From: Solirubrobacteraceae bacterium
GTDB lineage: Bacteria > Actinomycetota > Thermoleophilia > Solirubrobacterales > Solirubrobacteraceae
Assembly (NCBI GenBank): GCA_024711025.1
Contig: JANJTP010000041.1
Coordinates: 45,230 to 109,229 of the forward strand
Direction of reading: 5' to 3'
Length of the DNA: 64,000 bases
Within the stretch, counting starts at the first letter, position 1, and the number at the start of each line of letters is the position of its first letter. Of this stretch, positions 24,900 to 34,379 are shown one piece after another. Made by a program: the position numbers and the translations under genes. Below the pieces are notes generated by a model. That model ran no database searches. It was not told the DNA's origin and saw only the letters and a list, made by a program, of their open reading frames with translations.

Positions 24900-25041
24900 G
24901 GACGCGGCGGCGACGGACGAACGCGGCACGGTTCTGTCGCGGGGCGTCCGCGATCCGCGGGCGTAGAGGGTCTCGTCGGAGATCGGACGGTGGCCGCGGG
25001 CCGCGGAACCACCCACCCAGACGCGTCGCGCCCGTCGCGCC

Positions 25042-25115
25042 CTGAGAGCGACACGCCTCCGGGAGTTGTGGCTGCAGAAGCTCAGGTATGGGCTGGGTTT
25101 CTGCAGCCACGTTCC
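25042..25115. repeat. Hairpin repeat copy B (74 nt)
   Basis: Identical to copy A except one A/G difference upstream of the stem. Confidence 0.92.
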
Positions 25116-25190
25116 AAACGACGCGCCGGCGCCACGTCGACCGGCATCCCCGGCCGGCGGATGCGCGCCGACCGCGGATAGGCTTGCGCG

Positions 25191-25499
25191 GTGATCGCGA
25201 ACCTCATCTTCAAGCCGATCGGCGTCCTGGTCGGGGCCGTCGTCGGCGGCAAGGTCGGCAACCGGGCGTTCGAGGGCTTCTGGGCGCATCGCTACGGCAC
25301 CGAGGCGCCGACCGCGACGACGGAGCGCGCCAGCTGGCCGCAGGTGCTGGGCGCCGCCGCGCTGCGCGCCTCGCTCGTCGCCGTCACGGTCGCCGCGCTC
25401 AGCCGCGCCGCCGCGAGCGGCTTCCGACACGTCACCGGGTTCTGGCCCGGCGAGGAGCGCCCCAAGCCCGCCCCGCGCATCGAGCCGCGCGCACGCTGA
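25191..25499 (+). CDS. DUF4235-like membrane protein
   Basis: IANLIFKPIGVLVGAVVGGKVGNRAFEGFWAHRYGTEAPTATTERASWPQVLGAAALRASLVAVTVAALSRAAA; GTG start. Confidence 0.75.
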   Translation: MIANLIFKPIGVLVGAVVGGKVGNRAFEGFWAHRYGTEAPTATTERASWPQVLGAAALRASLVAVTVAALSRAAASGFRHVTGFWPGEERPKPAPRIEPRAR

Positions 25500-25510
25500 T
25501 CGCGGCCGGG

Positions 25511-25819
25511 ATGGATCCACCCGCCGCACGGCTGGCCCAGCGCCTCGGCCTCACCGACGAGGAGCTCTGCCGGATCCTCGACGTCGACCCGATCGCGCTG
25601 ATCGGCGGCGAGCTGCGCCACCGACCCGAGCTCGGGATCCTGCTGGCGCTGACCGACGAGCCGGAGGGCGCGCTCGGCCCCGGGGTCCTGCGCCGCTGGG
25701 TGCGCACCACGGGACCCGCCGGCCGGCCGCTCGACCACCTGATGGGCCGCGACTTCGCCGGCTTCGAGCGCGCCGTGGAGGCGCTCGTCGAGCGCGGCTT
25801 CGTGATCGGCGGGCGCTGA
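25511..25819 (+). CDS. Hypothetical protein (HTH-like)
   Basis: MDPPAARLAQRLGLTDEELCRILDVDPIALIGGELRHRPELGILLALTDEPEGALGPGVLRRWVRT... Confidence 0.6.
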   Translation: MDPPAARLAQRLGLTDEELCRILDVDPIALIGGELRHRPELGILLALTDEPEGALGPGVLRRWVRTTGPAGRPLDHLMGRDFAGFERAVEALVERGFVIGGR

Positions 25820-25880
25820 TCGCAGGAGCCGGTCCTCGCAACGCTCGCGCGTCCTGCGCGGCGCGACGGGCCGGCGCCGA

Positions 25881-26876
25881 TCAGAAGAGCTGGTTCTCGC
25901 CGCCGAAGACCTCGCTCACCGAGTCGTCGGTGAAGATCCGGCGGATCGAGTCGGTCAGCAGGTCGGAGCACGACAGCACGCGGATGTTGTCCGGCGCGCC
26001 GGGCCGCAGCGGGATCGTGTCGGTCACGACGATCTGCTCGAAGCCGGCGGCAGCGAGGTTCTCGTACGCGTTGCCGCTCAGCACCGCGTGCGTCGCGGCC
26101 GCGTAGACGCGCGAGGCACCGGCGTCGAGCACGGTCTGCGCCGCGGCCCGCAGCGTCCCGGCGGTGTCGATCATGTCGTCGACGATCACCGCGGTCTTGC
26201 CGCGCACGTCGCCGATGACGTAGCCGATCTCCGCCACCTGCTGCGCGGGGCGCTCCTTGTCGAGGATCGCCAGCTCGGCGCCGATCTTCGAGGCGAACTT
26301 CTTGTTGAGCTTCACGCGCCCCGCATCAGGCGAGACGACGACGAGATCCTGCAGGCCGAGGTCCTCGAAGTACTGCGTGAGCATCATCATCGCCGTCATG
26401 TGGTCGACGGGGATCTGGAAGAAGCCCTGCACCTGGCCGGCGTGGAGGTCCATCGTCAGGACGCGGTCGGCCCCGGCCGCCTCGAGCATGTGAGCGACCA
26501 GCCGTGCGCTGATCGGCTCGCGCGGAGCGGACTTCTTGTCCTGGCGGGAGTAGCCGTACCACGGCGTCACCGCGATGACGCGGTGGGCGCTGGCGCCGAC
26601 GGCCGCGTCGATCATGACGAGCAGCTCCATCAGCGAGTCGTTCGCGGTGACGCCGGTCGCGAGGTTGCCGCAGGTCGGCTGGACGATGAACACGTCGGCG
26701 CCGCGGATCGACTCCTCGAAGCGGCAGTAGACCTCCCCGTTGGAGAACGTGCGCAGCGTCACCGGGCCCAGCTCCACGTCGAGGCGCGCGGCGATCTTCG
26801 CGGCCAGCTCCGGGTTGGCGCGCCCGGAGAACAGCATCAGCCGCTTGTCGTAGTCGATCGGGAGGCTGGTTGTCAT
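25881..26876 (-). CDS. prs: Ribose-phosphate pyrophosphokinase
   Basis: KRLMLFSGRANPELAAKIAARLDVELGPVTLRTFSNGEVYCRFEESIRGADVFIVQPT...VSPDAGRVKLNKKFA...VIVDDMIDTAGTL. Confidence 0.96.
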   Translation of the reverse strand: MTTSLPIDYDKRLMLFSGRANPELAAKIAARLDVELGPVTLRTFSNGEVYCRFEESIRGADVFIVQPTCGNLATGVTANDSLMELLVMIDAAVGASAHRVIAVTPWYGYSRQDKKSAPREPISARLVAHMLEAAGADRVLTMDLHAGQVQGFFQIPVDHMTAMMMLTQYFEDLGLQDLVVVSPDAGRVKLNKKFASKIGAELAILDKERPAQQVAEIGYVIGDVRGKTAVIVDDMIDTAGTLRAAAQTVLDAGASRVYAAATHAVLSGNAYENLAAAGFEQIVVTDTIPLRPGAPDNIRVLSCSDLLTDSIRRIFTDDSVSEVFGGENQLF

Positions 26877-26932
26877 GCTCGGCTCGGTCTGCGACCGCTG
26901 GGCGCGGGAGAGGATAGGCGTCTGCGCGGTCA

Positions 26933-28339
26933 TCAGGGCTCACCGGCCGCGAGCGGCTCGCTCGCGGCGGACTCGCGGCGGCGCTCGTCGTAGTTCTCGA
27001 GGTTGCGCTGGCGCTCGCGCGCGATCCCCAGCGCGCCCGCCGGAACGTCCTTCGTGACGACCGAGCCGGCGGCCGTCCACGAATGGTCGCCGAGCTCGAC
27101 GGGCGCGACGAGCGATACGTGCACGCCGCCCTTCACGCCGGTGCCGATCGTCGTGCGGTGCTTGTGCCGTCCGTCGTAGTTGGCGGTGATCGTGCCGGCG
27201 CCGAGGTTCGTGCCCGGGCCGACGTCGGCGTCGCCGACGTACGACAGGTGCGGCACCTTCGTGCCGGTGCCGATGTCGGAGTTCTTGACCTCGACGAACG
27301 TGCCGATCTTGGCGCCGGCGCGCACGACCGTCCCCGGGCGCAGGTAGGCGAACGGGCCGACCTGGACGCCGTCGTGCAGGTCGGCCTGCACCCCGTAGGT
27401 GTGGAGCACGACGACGTCGTCACCGAGCGTCATGTCGGTGAGCGTCGTCCCGGGCCCGATCCTGCAGCGCTCCCCCGCTCGCGTGGCACCGCGCAGCACG
27501 GTGAACGGCTCGACGACCGTATCGCGGCCCAGCTCGACGTCGGCATCGATGATCGTCGAGCCGGGGTCGACGACGTCGACCCCGGCTCGCTGATGGTCCT
27601 CGATGATCCGACGCCGGCAGAGCTCGCGCACCTGGGCGAGCTGCACGCGGTCGTTGACGCCCAGCACGAGCGCCGGATCGTCGACGAGCTGGACGTCGAC
27701 GCGGGCCCCGCCGTCGCGCAGCAGCGCCAGCGCGTCGGGCAGGTACAGCTCGCCCTGGGCGTTGTCGGGCCGAAGGCGCTCCAGCACGTCGAGCAGCGCC
27801 CCGCCGTCGAAGACGTAGATGCCGGTGTTCACCTCGCCGATCGCGAGCTCCTCGGGGGTCGCGTCGCCGGGCTCCTTCGTCTCCACGACCCGCTCCAGCG
27901 AGCCGTCCGGCGCCCGCACGACCCGCCCATAGCCGGCCGGGTCGTCGAGGACGGTGCTGGCGAGCGTCGCGGCGGCGCCGGAACGGGCGTGCGCGCTCAG
28001 CAGGTCGGAGAGCGCCTGCGCCGAGACCAGCGGCACGTCGCCGCTGAGGACGATCACGTCGACGTCGCGCTCGAGCGCCCCCGCGGCGGCACGGACCGCT
28101 CCGCCGGTGCCGTTCGGCTGGGGCTGGACGACGATCTCGACGTCGTCCGCCAGCCGCCCGTCGAGCGGACGCGCGGGCGCGTCGACGACGACGATCCGGC
28201 CGGCTCCGGCGGCGCGCGCAGCCGCGACCGGCCAGGCGATCAGCGGCCTGCCACAGAGATCGTGGAGAACCTTCGGCGTGCACGAGCGCATGCGCGTGCC
28301 CTGACCGGCGGCGAGGATGAGGGCGACCGGCGCGCTCAC
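26933..28339 (-). CDS. glmU: Bifunctional UDP-GlcNAc pyrophosphorylase / GlcN-1-P acetyltransferase
   Basis: VALILAAGQGTRMRSCTPKVLHDLCGRPLIAWPVAAA ... left-handed beta-helix KNSDIGTGTKVPHLSYVGDADVGPGTNLGAGTITANYDG. Confidence 0.96.
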   Translation of the reverse strand: MSAPVALILAAGQGTRMRSCTPKVLHDLCGRPLIAWPVAAARAAGAGRIVVVDAPARPLDGRLADDVEIVVQPQPNGTGGAVRAAAGALERDVDVIVLSGDVPLVSAQALSDLLSAHARSGAAATLASTVLDDPAGYGRVVRAPDGSLERVVETKEPGDATPEELAIGEVNTGIYVFDGGALLDVLERLRPDNAQGELYLPDALALLRDGGARVDVQLVDDPALVLGVNDRVQLAQVRELCRRRIIEDHQRAGVDVVDPGSTIIDADVELGRDTVVEPFTVLRGATRAGERCRIGPGTTLTDMTLGDDVVVLHTYGVQADLHDGVQVGPFAYLRPGTVVRAGAKIGTFVEVKNSDIGTGTKVPHLSYVGDADVGPGTNLGAGTITANYDGRHKHRTTIGTGVKGGVHVSLVAPVELGDHSWTAAGSVVTKDVPAGALGIARERQRNLENYDERRRESAASEPLAAGEP

Positions 28340-28392
28340 CGGGTCATCGTAGTCGGCCGCCCGCGATGCTGCTCGGCGGCAGGGAACGGCCA

Positions 28393-28464
28393 CTGGGGGG
28401 CAGGGATTCGAACCCCGACCTCACGGCTCCAAAGGCCGTCGTGCTGCCATTACACCACCCCCCA
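28393..28464 (-). tRNA. tRNA-Gln (UUG)
   Basis: TGGGGGGTGGTGTAATGGCAGCACGACGGCCTTTGGAGCCGTGAGGTCGGGGTTCGAATCCCTGCCCCCCAG; acceptor TGGGGGG/CCCCCCA, anticodon TTG. Confidence 0.95.
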
Positions 28465-28554
28465 CCGTCTGGGCTCCGAAGCGGTCGGCGCCGCCGTGGA
28501 GACGATACGCGCTCTCGCGGGACGGCTGGGACGGCGCGCTGCCTCGCCCTCGGG

Positions 28555-28773
28555 CTACTCCGCTTCGCCCTCGTGGTCGGCCTCGCCGTACTCGGCGTCG
28601 GCGGCGGCCGCATCCTCGGTGGGGAAGGCGTCGTGCTCGGGCGAACGGCCCTCCCAGTTCTCCGCGCGCTCGACGAGCTCGCGCTCGGCCTGCTCGAAGC
28701 CCTCGGACTCGCCGCCGCCGGCCTCCTCGACCGGCCGCCTGGACTCGCGGCGCTTATCGATCCAGTTCGACAT
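28555..28773 (-). CDS. Small acidic hypothetical protein
   Basis: MSNWIDKRRESRRPVEEAGGGESEGFEQAERELVERAENWEGRSPEHDAFPTED... Confidence 0.6.
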   Translation of the reverse strand: MSNWIDKRRESRRPVEEAGGGESEGFEQAERELVERAENWEGRSPEHDAFPTEDAAAADAEYGEADHEGEAE

Positions 28774-28817
28774 GGCAACGTTGTAGCCGATGGCGACGGG
28801 CCGCGCGTCAGGGCGCG

Positions 28818-30002
28818 CTACGGATGCCCCCGCCGCGCAACGCCGAGCACCCGCATCGCCTTCAGGCCGAGGCTGAGCTTCTCGCGCCCGTCGGAGGAGC
28901 CGACGTCGAGCCCCGAGAGCTCGCGGACCCGCTCGAGCCGGTAGCGGATCGTGTGGCGGTGCGTGAACAGCCGCTGCGCGGTGCCGGCGATGTTGCCGTC
29001 GGCCTCGAGGAACGTCTCGACCGTCGTGACGAGATCCGTTCCGTACTGCTCGTCGTAGGTGACGAGCGGCTCGACCGTCTCGGCGTAGAAGCGCTGCAGC
29101 TCCTCCGGGTCGTCGGCCATCGCCGACAGCAGCAGCCGGTAGGCGCCGGTCTCGTCGAACGAGAGCGTGCGGCGGTCGGCATCGCCGTCGGCCACGTTCG
29201 CCGCGAGCAGGGCCTCGCTCGCCGCGCGGCGCAGGTCGCCCGCCTCGCACGGGCGGCTGCGGCCGATCGCGAACGTGTGGCCGCTGAGGCCGCTCTCGAG
29301 CTCCCGCCGGATGCTCTCGGCGGCTCTCGTCGCCTGCTCGCCGTCGCCCGACGGAAGCAGCACGACGACCTCGTCCCCCGGCAGGTCGCGGCGCTCGGCG
29401 AGCGCGGCGATCGAGCCGGGGACCGTGGCGAGCGCACCGCGCTCGACGAGCGCAAGGACGCGCGCGGGGCGACCCTCGTCGGCGGCGACATGAGCGTGCA
29501 CGCGGACGACGACGACGCTCGCGCCGCCCGCCACGTCGAGGCCGATCTCCTCGGCGGCATGCGCGATCGCCTCCGCGCCGTCCAGCTCGCGCGCCAGGAG
29601 CGCGCCCAGGAAGGTGGCGGCCGCCTGAGCCGACGCGCGCTGAGGCGCGCGCACACGCTCCAGCTCGGAGGCGACGAGCGCGGTGACCAGCCGCACGATC
29701 GTCGGGTCCGGCTCGGCTCGGGAGCGCATCCGCAGCGTGCCGACCTGCTCGTCGGCGACCCGCAGGTCGAGCAGCACGACGCCCTCCCGCCCGGCCAGCA
29801 GCGCCTGCTCGTCGGCGGTCGAGCGCGCTGCGACCGCGAGCACCCGCCCAGCGCGATCGCTGAGCGCGAGGCTCGCTTCGAGGGCGCGCGCTGCGGCGCG
29901 GACGACCTCGGGCAGCCCGGCGCCCGATTCGACGGCGTCGCTGATCGCGTCGAGCGCCTCGAGGTCCAGCCGCGCCGGCGCGCCCTGCGCCGGGGTGGAC
30001 AT
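28818..30002 (-). CDS. PucR/CdaR-family transcriptional regulator
   Basis: C-terminal VETFLEADGNIAGTAQRLFTHRHTIRYRLERVRELSGLDVGSSDGREKLSLGLKAMRVL is the PucR HTH. Confidence 0.88.
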   Translation of the reverse strand: MSTPAQGAPARLDLEALDAISDAVESGAGLPEVVRAAARALEASLALSDRAGRVLAVAARSTADEQALLAGREGVVLLDLRVADEQVGTLRMRSRAEPDPTIVRLVTALVASELERVRAPQRASAQAAATFLGALLARELDGAEAIAHAAEEIGLDVAGGASVVVVRVHAHVAADEGRPARVLALVERGALATVPGSIAALAERRDLPGDEVVVLLPSGDGEQATRAAESIRRELESGLSGHTFAIGRSRPCEAGDLRRAASEALLAANVADGDADRRTLSFDETGAYRLLLSAMADDPEELQRFYAETVEPLVTYDEQYGTDLVTTVETFLEADGNIAGTAQRLFTHRHTIRYRLERVRELSGLDVGSSDGREKLSLGLKAMRVLGVARRGHP

Positions 30003-30129
30003 GGCGTGGATTCTAGGCGCGCCGCCGCGGAGCGCCCCGCCGGCACGACCATCGCCCCCCGCGTCCGCCGGACCCGGCCTCGCCCGCCCGCGCCCGCGCC
30101 CGCGCGCCGGCGCCGTCAGGGCACCGGCC

Positions 30130-30345
30130 TCAGCTCGCCCACAGCCAGACGACGAGCGCGCCGAGCCCGACGCCCACGACGAGGAAGGCCGCCACCACGT
30201 ACAGCGACAGGAAGACCGCGGCGACCCGCTCCCAGGCCCGCGAGTAGGACTGCCAGGCCGGGATCGCGAGCAGGCCGACCCAGGCAGCCAGCGCGAACAC
30301 ACCGCTGCACGCGGCGACCAGGAGGATGATCGACTCGTTGCTCAT
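30130..30345 (-). CDS. Small membrane protein
   Basis: MSNESIILLVAACSGVFALAAWVGLLAIPAWQSYSRAWERVAAVFLSLYVVAAFLVVGVGLGALVVWLWAS. Confidence 0.65.
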   Translation of the reverse strand: MSNESIILLVAACSGVFALAAWVGLLAIPAWQSYSRAWERVAAVFLSLYVVAAFLVVGVGLGALVVWLWAS

Positions 30346-31880
30346 GCGCTCTGCGAACGTCGACGCCCATTCTCGCGCACGAACGCGACGATCAGCGCCG
30401 CGATCGCGACGAGCGAGAAGCACATCGCACCGGCTCCCCAGCCGCCGAGCACGTCGGACAGCCAGTGCGCACGCAGCACGAGCCGCGTGACCCCGACGAG
30501 AGCGGCAACGACGCTCGCGAGACCCACGAGCCACCAGCGCCCCCGCAGGGCCGGCACGACCCGCACGGCGACGACCGCGAGCGCGACCCACGCCATCGCG
30601 TAGGCGGCATGCCCCGACGGGAACGCGCTGCCGGCCGCGTCGACCAGGGCGTTGTCCGGCCGATCCCGATCCACGATCTGCTTGCCGGCCTGGACGACGC
30701 CGACCGTCAGCAGCATCCCGCCGCCGACGACGACCGCCTCGAGGGTCCGCCGCGCGGCAAGCAGCGCGATCACCGCGACCGCGCAGACGCTCTCGACGAG
30801 CAGCGGATCGCCGAGCGTGGTGAGCAGCTTCGCGACGTCGGTCGTCCACGGCATCGCGAGCTCCACCGCCCAGCGGTTCACGGTCCCGTCGAGCGCGCCG
30901 CCTCCGTGCTGGATGATCGCGACCCAGTAGCCGAACAGCCCGAACGACCCGACGGCGGCGATCGCCAGGAGCGTCGTCAGCTCCAGGCCGAGCTCGCCCG
31001 GCGTCAGGCGCTGCAGGAAGAAGCGGGCCGGACCGCGCGCCCAGCGCACGAGCGGCCGCAGGAGACGCAGGCCCGGCCGGTCGAGCGCCGCCTCCAGCCG
31101 ACGTTCGACCTCGTGCCGGCGCTGCTCGTCGCGCAGCCGGCGCACCGCCCAGACGATCGCGACGACGACGGTGATGACGACCCCCAGGCCGAAGGCGCCC
31201 CGCTTGGCGATGTCGAGCACCTGGCCCAGGCTCTGCCAGAACGCATAGCCGAGCAGGATGAAGGTCGTCGCCCAGAGCCCCGCGCCGAGCACGTCGAACG
31301 GCAGGAAGCGGCGGAACGGCATGCCGCCCGAGCCCGCGAGGAACGGAGCGACCGCGCGGACCAGCCCGACGAATCGGCCGACGAAGATCGTCTTGCCCCC
31401 GTGGCTCGCGAAGAAGCCCTCCACCTTCTCGAGGCGCTCCGGAGTGATCTGGAAGCGCGGGCCATGGCGCACCAGGAAGCCGCGGCCCAGGCGCCGGCCC
31501 AGCTCGTAGCTGACGCAGTCGCCCGCGACCGCGGCCGCCCACACGATCGCGATCAGCGTCGTGACGGAGATCTGACCCTGGCCCGCGACGACGCCGCCCA
31601 GGATCATCGCCGTCTCGCCCGGCGCCAGCAGCCCGACGAACGCCCCGGTCTCGAGGAACGCGAGCGCGCCGACGAGCAGGTACGTCCACTGGCCGAGCGT
31701 CTCGCCGACCTGGATCAGGAGATGCTCGAGGTTCGGCAGCTGGACGACGCCCGCGCCGTACACGGCGAGGGCGAGCGCCGCCAGCGCGCCGCCGACGACC
31801 GCCGGAGGCTCGAGCCGGCGGCGGCGGGCGACGATCAGGACGAGCAGCGCCGCCGCCGCCAGCAGCGCCCAGGGCTTCAT
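30342..31880 (-). CDS. DedA (VTT domain)-PAP2 phosphatase fusion
   Basis: DedA: FLETGAFVGLLAPGETAMILGGVVAGQG...VGRFVGLVRAVAPFLAGSGGMPFRRF; PAP2: GKQIVDRDRPDNAL...FPSGHAAYAMAW...HWLSDVLGG. Confidence 0.92.
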   Translation of the reverse strand: MKPWALLAAAALLVLIVARRRRLEPPAVVGGALAALALAVYGAGVVQLPNLEHLLIQVGETLGQWTYLLVGALAFLETGAFVGLLAPGETAMILGGVVAGQGQISVTTLIAIVWAAAVAGDCVSYELGRRLGRGFLVRHGPRFQITPERLEKVEGFFASHGGKTIFVGRFVGLVRAVAPFLAGSGGMPFRRFLPFDVLGAGLWATTFILLGYAFWQSLGQVLDIAKRGAFGLGVVITVVVAIVWAVRRLRDEQRRHEVERRLEAALDRPGLRLLRPLVRWARGPARFFLQRLTPGELGLELTTLLAIAAVGSFGLFGYWVAIIQHGGGALDGTVNRWAVELAMPWTTDVAKLLTTLGDPLLVESVCAVAVIALLAARRTLEAVVVGGGMLLTVGVVQAGKQIVDRDRPDNALVDAAGSAFPSGHAAYAMAWVALAVVAVRVVPALRGRWWLVGLASVVAALVGVTRLVLRAHWLSDVLGGWGAGAMCFSLVAIAALIVAFVRENGRRRSQSA

Positions 31881-32773
31881 GGCTCGTCCGGCGCGCGGAG
31901 CGCCGTCCCGTACCACGGCTCGACGGCGAGCGGCGCCGGGTCGCGGCCGCTGAGCCGCGCCGCCGCCGCGCGCGCCTGCTCGACGTCCGCGAACAGCCCG
32001 ACGACGGTCGGGCCGGAGCCGCAGACGAACGCGTGCGCGGCGCCGACGCCGCGCACGTCGTCGAGCGTCCAGGCGAGCTCCGGCCGCAGCGATACCGCGG
32101 CCGGCTCGAGGTCGTTGAGCAGCAGGTCGCCCGGCGGCAGCGGCGAGCCCGCGACGAGCGCCGCGGCCAGCTCGGCGCGGCGCGCCTCCAGCTCGGCCCA
32201 GCTGCGGGGCAGCCGGAGCCTGTCCGCCTCGCGGAAGACGTCCGCGGTCGCCAGCCCGCGCGCGTCGCGCACGACGAGCACCCCGAACGGCGCCGGATCG
32301 GGCAGCGCGTGCAGCAGCTCCCCGGCTCCGCCCGCCAGGTAGCGGACCGGGCGCACCTGCGCCGGGACGTCCGCGCCCAGCCCGGCGGCGATCTCGCGGA
32401 GCAGCCGTTGGTCGCGCAGTCCGGCGGCCCTCGCGACCAGGCGCAGTGCCGCGCCTGCGTCGGCCGAGCCGCCGGCCATCCCCGCCGCCACGGGGATGCG
32501 CTTGTCGATCTCGACCCGGACCGGGGCGCCGGTCCAGCCCGTTCGCTCGCGGAACGCCGCGAGCGCCGCGAGCGCGAGGTTGTCGCCCACGACGCCGGGG
32601 CAGGCGACCTCGTCGCGGATCGCGCCGAGCCCTGCCGGGCGCAGGCGCACGCGATCGCAGAGCCCCACCGGCTGCATCACCGTCACGAGCTCGTGCCGGC
32701 CGTCGGCGCGCGTCGGCCCGAGCGTGAGACCGAGGTTGACCTTGGCCGGAGCGTCCTCGCTGAGCGCGGTCAC
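31877..32773 (-). CDS. ispE: 4-diphosphocytidyl-2-C-methyl-D-erythritol kinase
   Basis: APAKVNLGLTLGPTRADGRHELVTVMQPVGL...IPVAAGMAGGSADAGAALR; overlaps rsmA. Confidence 0.92.
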   Translation of the reverse strand: MTALSEDAPAKVNLGLTLGPTRADGRHELVTVMQPVGLCDRVRLRPAGLGAIRDEVACPGVVGDNLALAALAAFRERTGWTGAPVRVEIDKRIPVAAGMAGGSADAGAALRLVARAAGLRDQRLLREIAAGLGADVPAQVRPVRYLAGGAGELLHALPDPAPFGVLVVRDARGLATADVFREADRLRLPRSWAELEARRAELAAALVAGSPLPPGDLLLNDLEPAAVSLRPELAWTLDDVRGVGAAHAFVCGSGPTVVGLFADVEQARAAAARLSGRDPAPLAVEPWYGTALRAPDEP

Positions 32774-33624
32774 CGCTCGAGCAGCTCCAGCAGCGCCGGG
32801 TACTCGTCGGGCGCGAGCCGCTCGGCGCGCGCATCGGGCGGGTGGCCGAGCTCGACCAGCGCGGCGCGCGCCCGCTCGCGCACGTCGGGGCGCCGGCGGG
32901 CGGACAGGCTCAGCGACCGCGGCAGCGCCTTGCGACGGTGGGCGAACGCGTCCTGGACCAGCGCGCGCAGCTCCGGCGAGGCCGCCTCGCCGATGCGCTC
33001 GAGGCGGACCAGCACCGAGTCGACGTTCGGCACCGGCGCGAAGACGGTGCGCGACACCGATCGCTCGACGCGGACTTCGCAGGCGAGCTGGGCGAGCACC
33101 GAGGGAATGCCGTAGAGCGTGCTCCGCGGCGCGGCCGCGAGCCGCTCGCCGACCTCCCGCTGGACCATCGCGACCCAGCGGCGGACGCCGGGCAGCTCCT
33201 CGATCGTGCGCAGGATGGCCGAGGCCGCGATGCCGTACGGCAGGTTCGCGACGACCTTGTCCGGCTGCGGGTCGAGCGCCGCGAGGTCGAGCGCCAGTAC
33301 GTCGGCGACGTGCAGGGTCGCGCCCGGGTGCGGCGCGAGCGCCTCCTCGAGCGCCGGCACGAGCGCGCGGTCGACCTCGACGACGTGCAGCCGGCGGCAG
33401 CGTGGAGCGAGGTGCTCGCTGAGCACCCCGAGGCCGCCGCCGATCTCGAGCACCACGTCGTCGGGCTCGAGCCCGGCGAGTCGCTCGATGACGCCGAGGA
33501 TGTTCGAGTCGACGAGGAAGTTCTGGCCGAGGTCGCGCCGCGGCCGAATCCCGTGCTCGCGCATACGCCGCAGGCTCGGTTGGACGGGCCCGTCCGACGA
33601 ACGCTCCCCCACGGCGATCACCAT
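32770..33624 (-). CDS. rsmA: 16S rRNA dimethyladenosine transferase
   Basis: RPRRDLGQNFLVDSNILGVIERLAGLEPDDVVLEIGGGLGVLSEHLA...VVANLPYGIAASAI. Confidence 0.95.
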   Translation of the reverse strand: MVIAVGERSSDGPVQPSLRRMREHGIRPRRDLGQNFLVDSNILGVIERLAGLEPDDVVLEIGGGLGVLSEHLAPRCRRLHVVEVDRALVPALEEALAPHPGATLHVADVLALDLAALDPQPDKVVANLPYGIAASAILRTIEELPGVRRWVAMVQREVGERLAAAPRSTLYGIPSVLAQLACEVRVERSVSRTVFAPVPNVDSVLVRLERIGEAASPELRALVQDAFAHRRKALPRSLSLSARRRPDVRERARAALVELGHPPDARAERLAPDEYPALLELLER

Positions 33625-34370
33625 CCCAGCAGGTCGGCTGCGGTGCGCTCGAGCTCGCTCTCGAGCTGCTCGTAGCTCACCCCGCGGCGCTCGGCGAGGA
33701 AGCTCGCGGTGTGCGCGACGAGCGCCGGGCGGTTGCGCTCGCCGCGGGCCGCCTGGGGCGTCAGGTACGGCGCGTCGGTCTCGACGAGCAGCCGCTCCGC
33801 CGGCACGCGCTCAGCCGCCCGGGCAAGCTCGGCGGCACCCGGATACGTCACGTTGCCGGCGAACGAGATCCACCACAGCGGCTGCTCCAAGCACTCCTCC
33901 AGCCGGTCCGGCATCGAGAAGCAGTGCAGGATCACCCGCAGCCCGTCGGCGCGCTCGCGCAGAAGCCGGATCGTCTCCTCCTCGGCGGCCCGCGTGTGGA
34001 TCACGAGCGGCTTGCCCACCTCGCGTGCCAGCTCGATCTGGGCCTCGAAGGCGCGGCGCTGATCGGCCCTGGGGGCGTGGTCGCGGTAGTGGTCGAGGCC
34101 GGTCTCGCCGATCGCCACGCAGCGTTCGTGGCCGGCCAGCCGCGCGAGCTCGTCGAGCACGATGTCGTCGAAGCCGCTCGCGAGGTTCGGGTGGCGGCCG
34201 ATCGCGGCGAAGACCTCGGGGAAGCGATCGGCGGCGGCGAGCGCGCTCGTGCAGCTCTGCCCGTCCATTCCGACGGTGAGCATCCGCCGGACCCCGGACG
34301 CCCGAGCCTCCGCGACGAGCTCCTCGTTCGGCGGCTCGCAGGAGTCGAGGTGGGTGTGGCTGTCGATCAT
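33618..34370 (-). CDS. TatD-family hydrolase
   Basis: MIDSHTHLDSCEPPNEELVAEA...AIGETGLDHYRDHAPRADQRRAFEAQIELAREVGKPLVIHTRAA...LVETDAPYLTPQ. Confidence 0.93.
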   Translation of the reverse strand: MIDSHTHLDSCEPPNEELVAEARASGVRRMLTVGMDGQSCTSALAAADRFPEVFAAIGRHPNLASGFDDIVLDELARLAGHERCVAIGETGLDHYRDHAPRADQRRAFEAQIELAREVGKPLVIHTRAAEEETIRLLRERADGLRVILHCFSMPDRLEECLEQPLWWISFAGNVTYPGAAELARAAERVPAERLLVETDAPYLTPQAARGERNRPALVAHTASFLAERRGVSYEQLESELERTAADLLGW

Positions 34371-34379
34371 CTCCGGCCG

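Noticed and set aside
24112-25110. 332-aa minus ORF containing repeated 'AAETQPIPELLQPQ.PEACRSQ' peptide
   Set aside because: The peptide repeat is just the translation of the two 74-nt hairpin repeats; only 24112-24564 looks like a gene.
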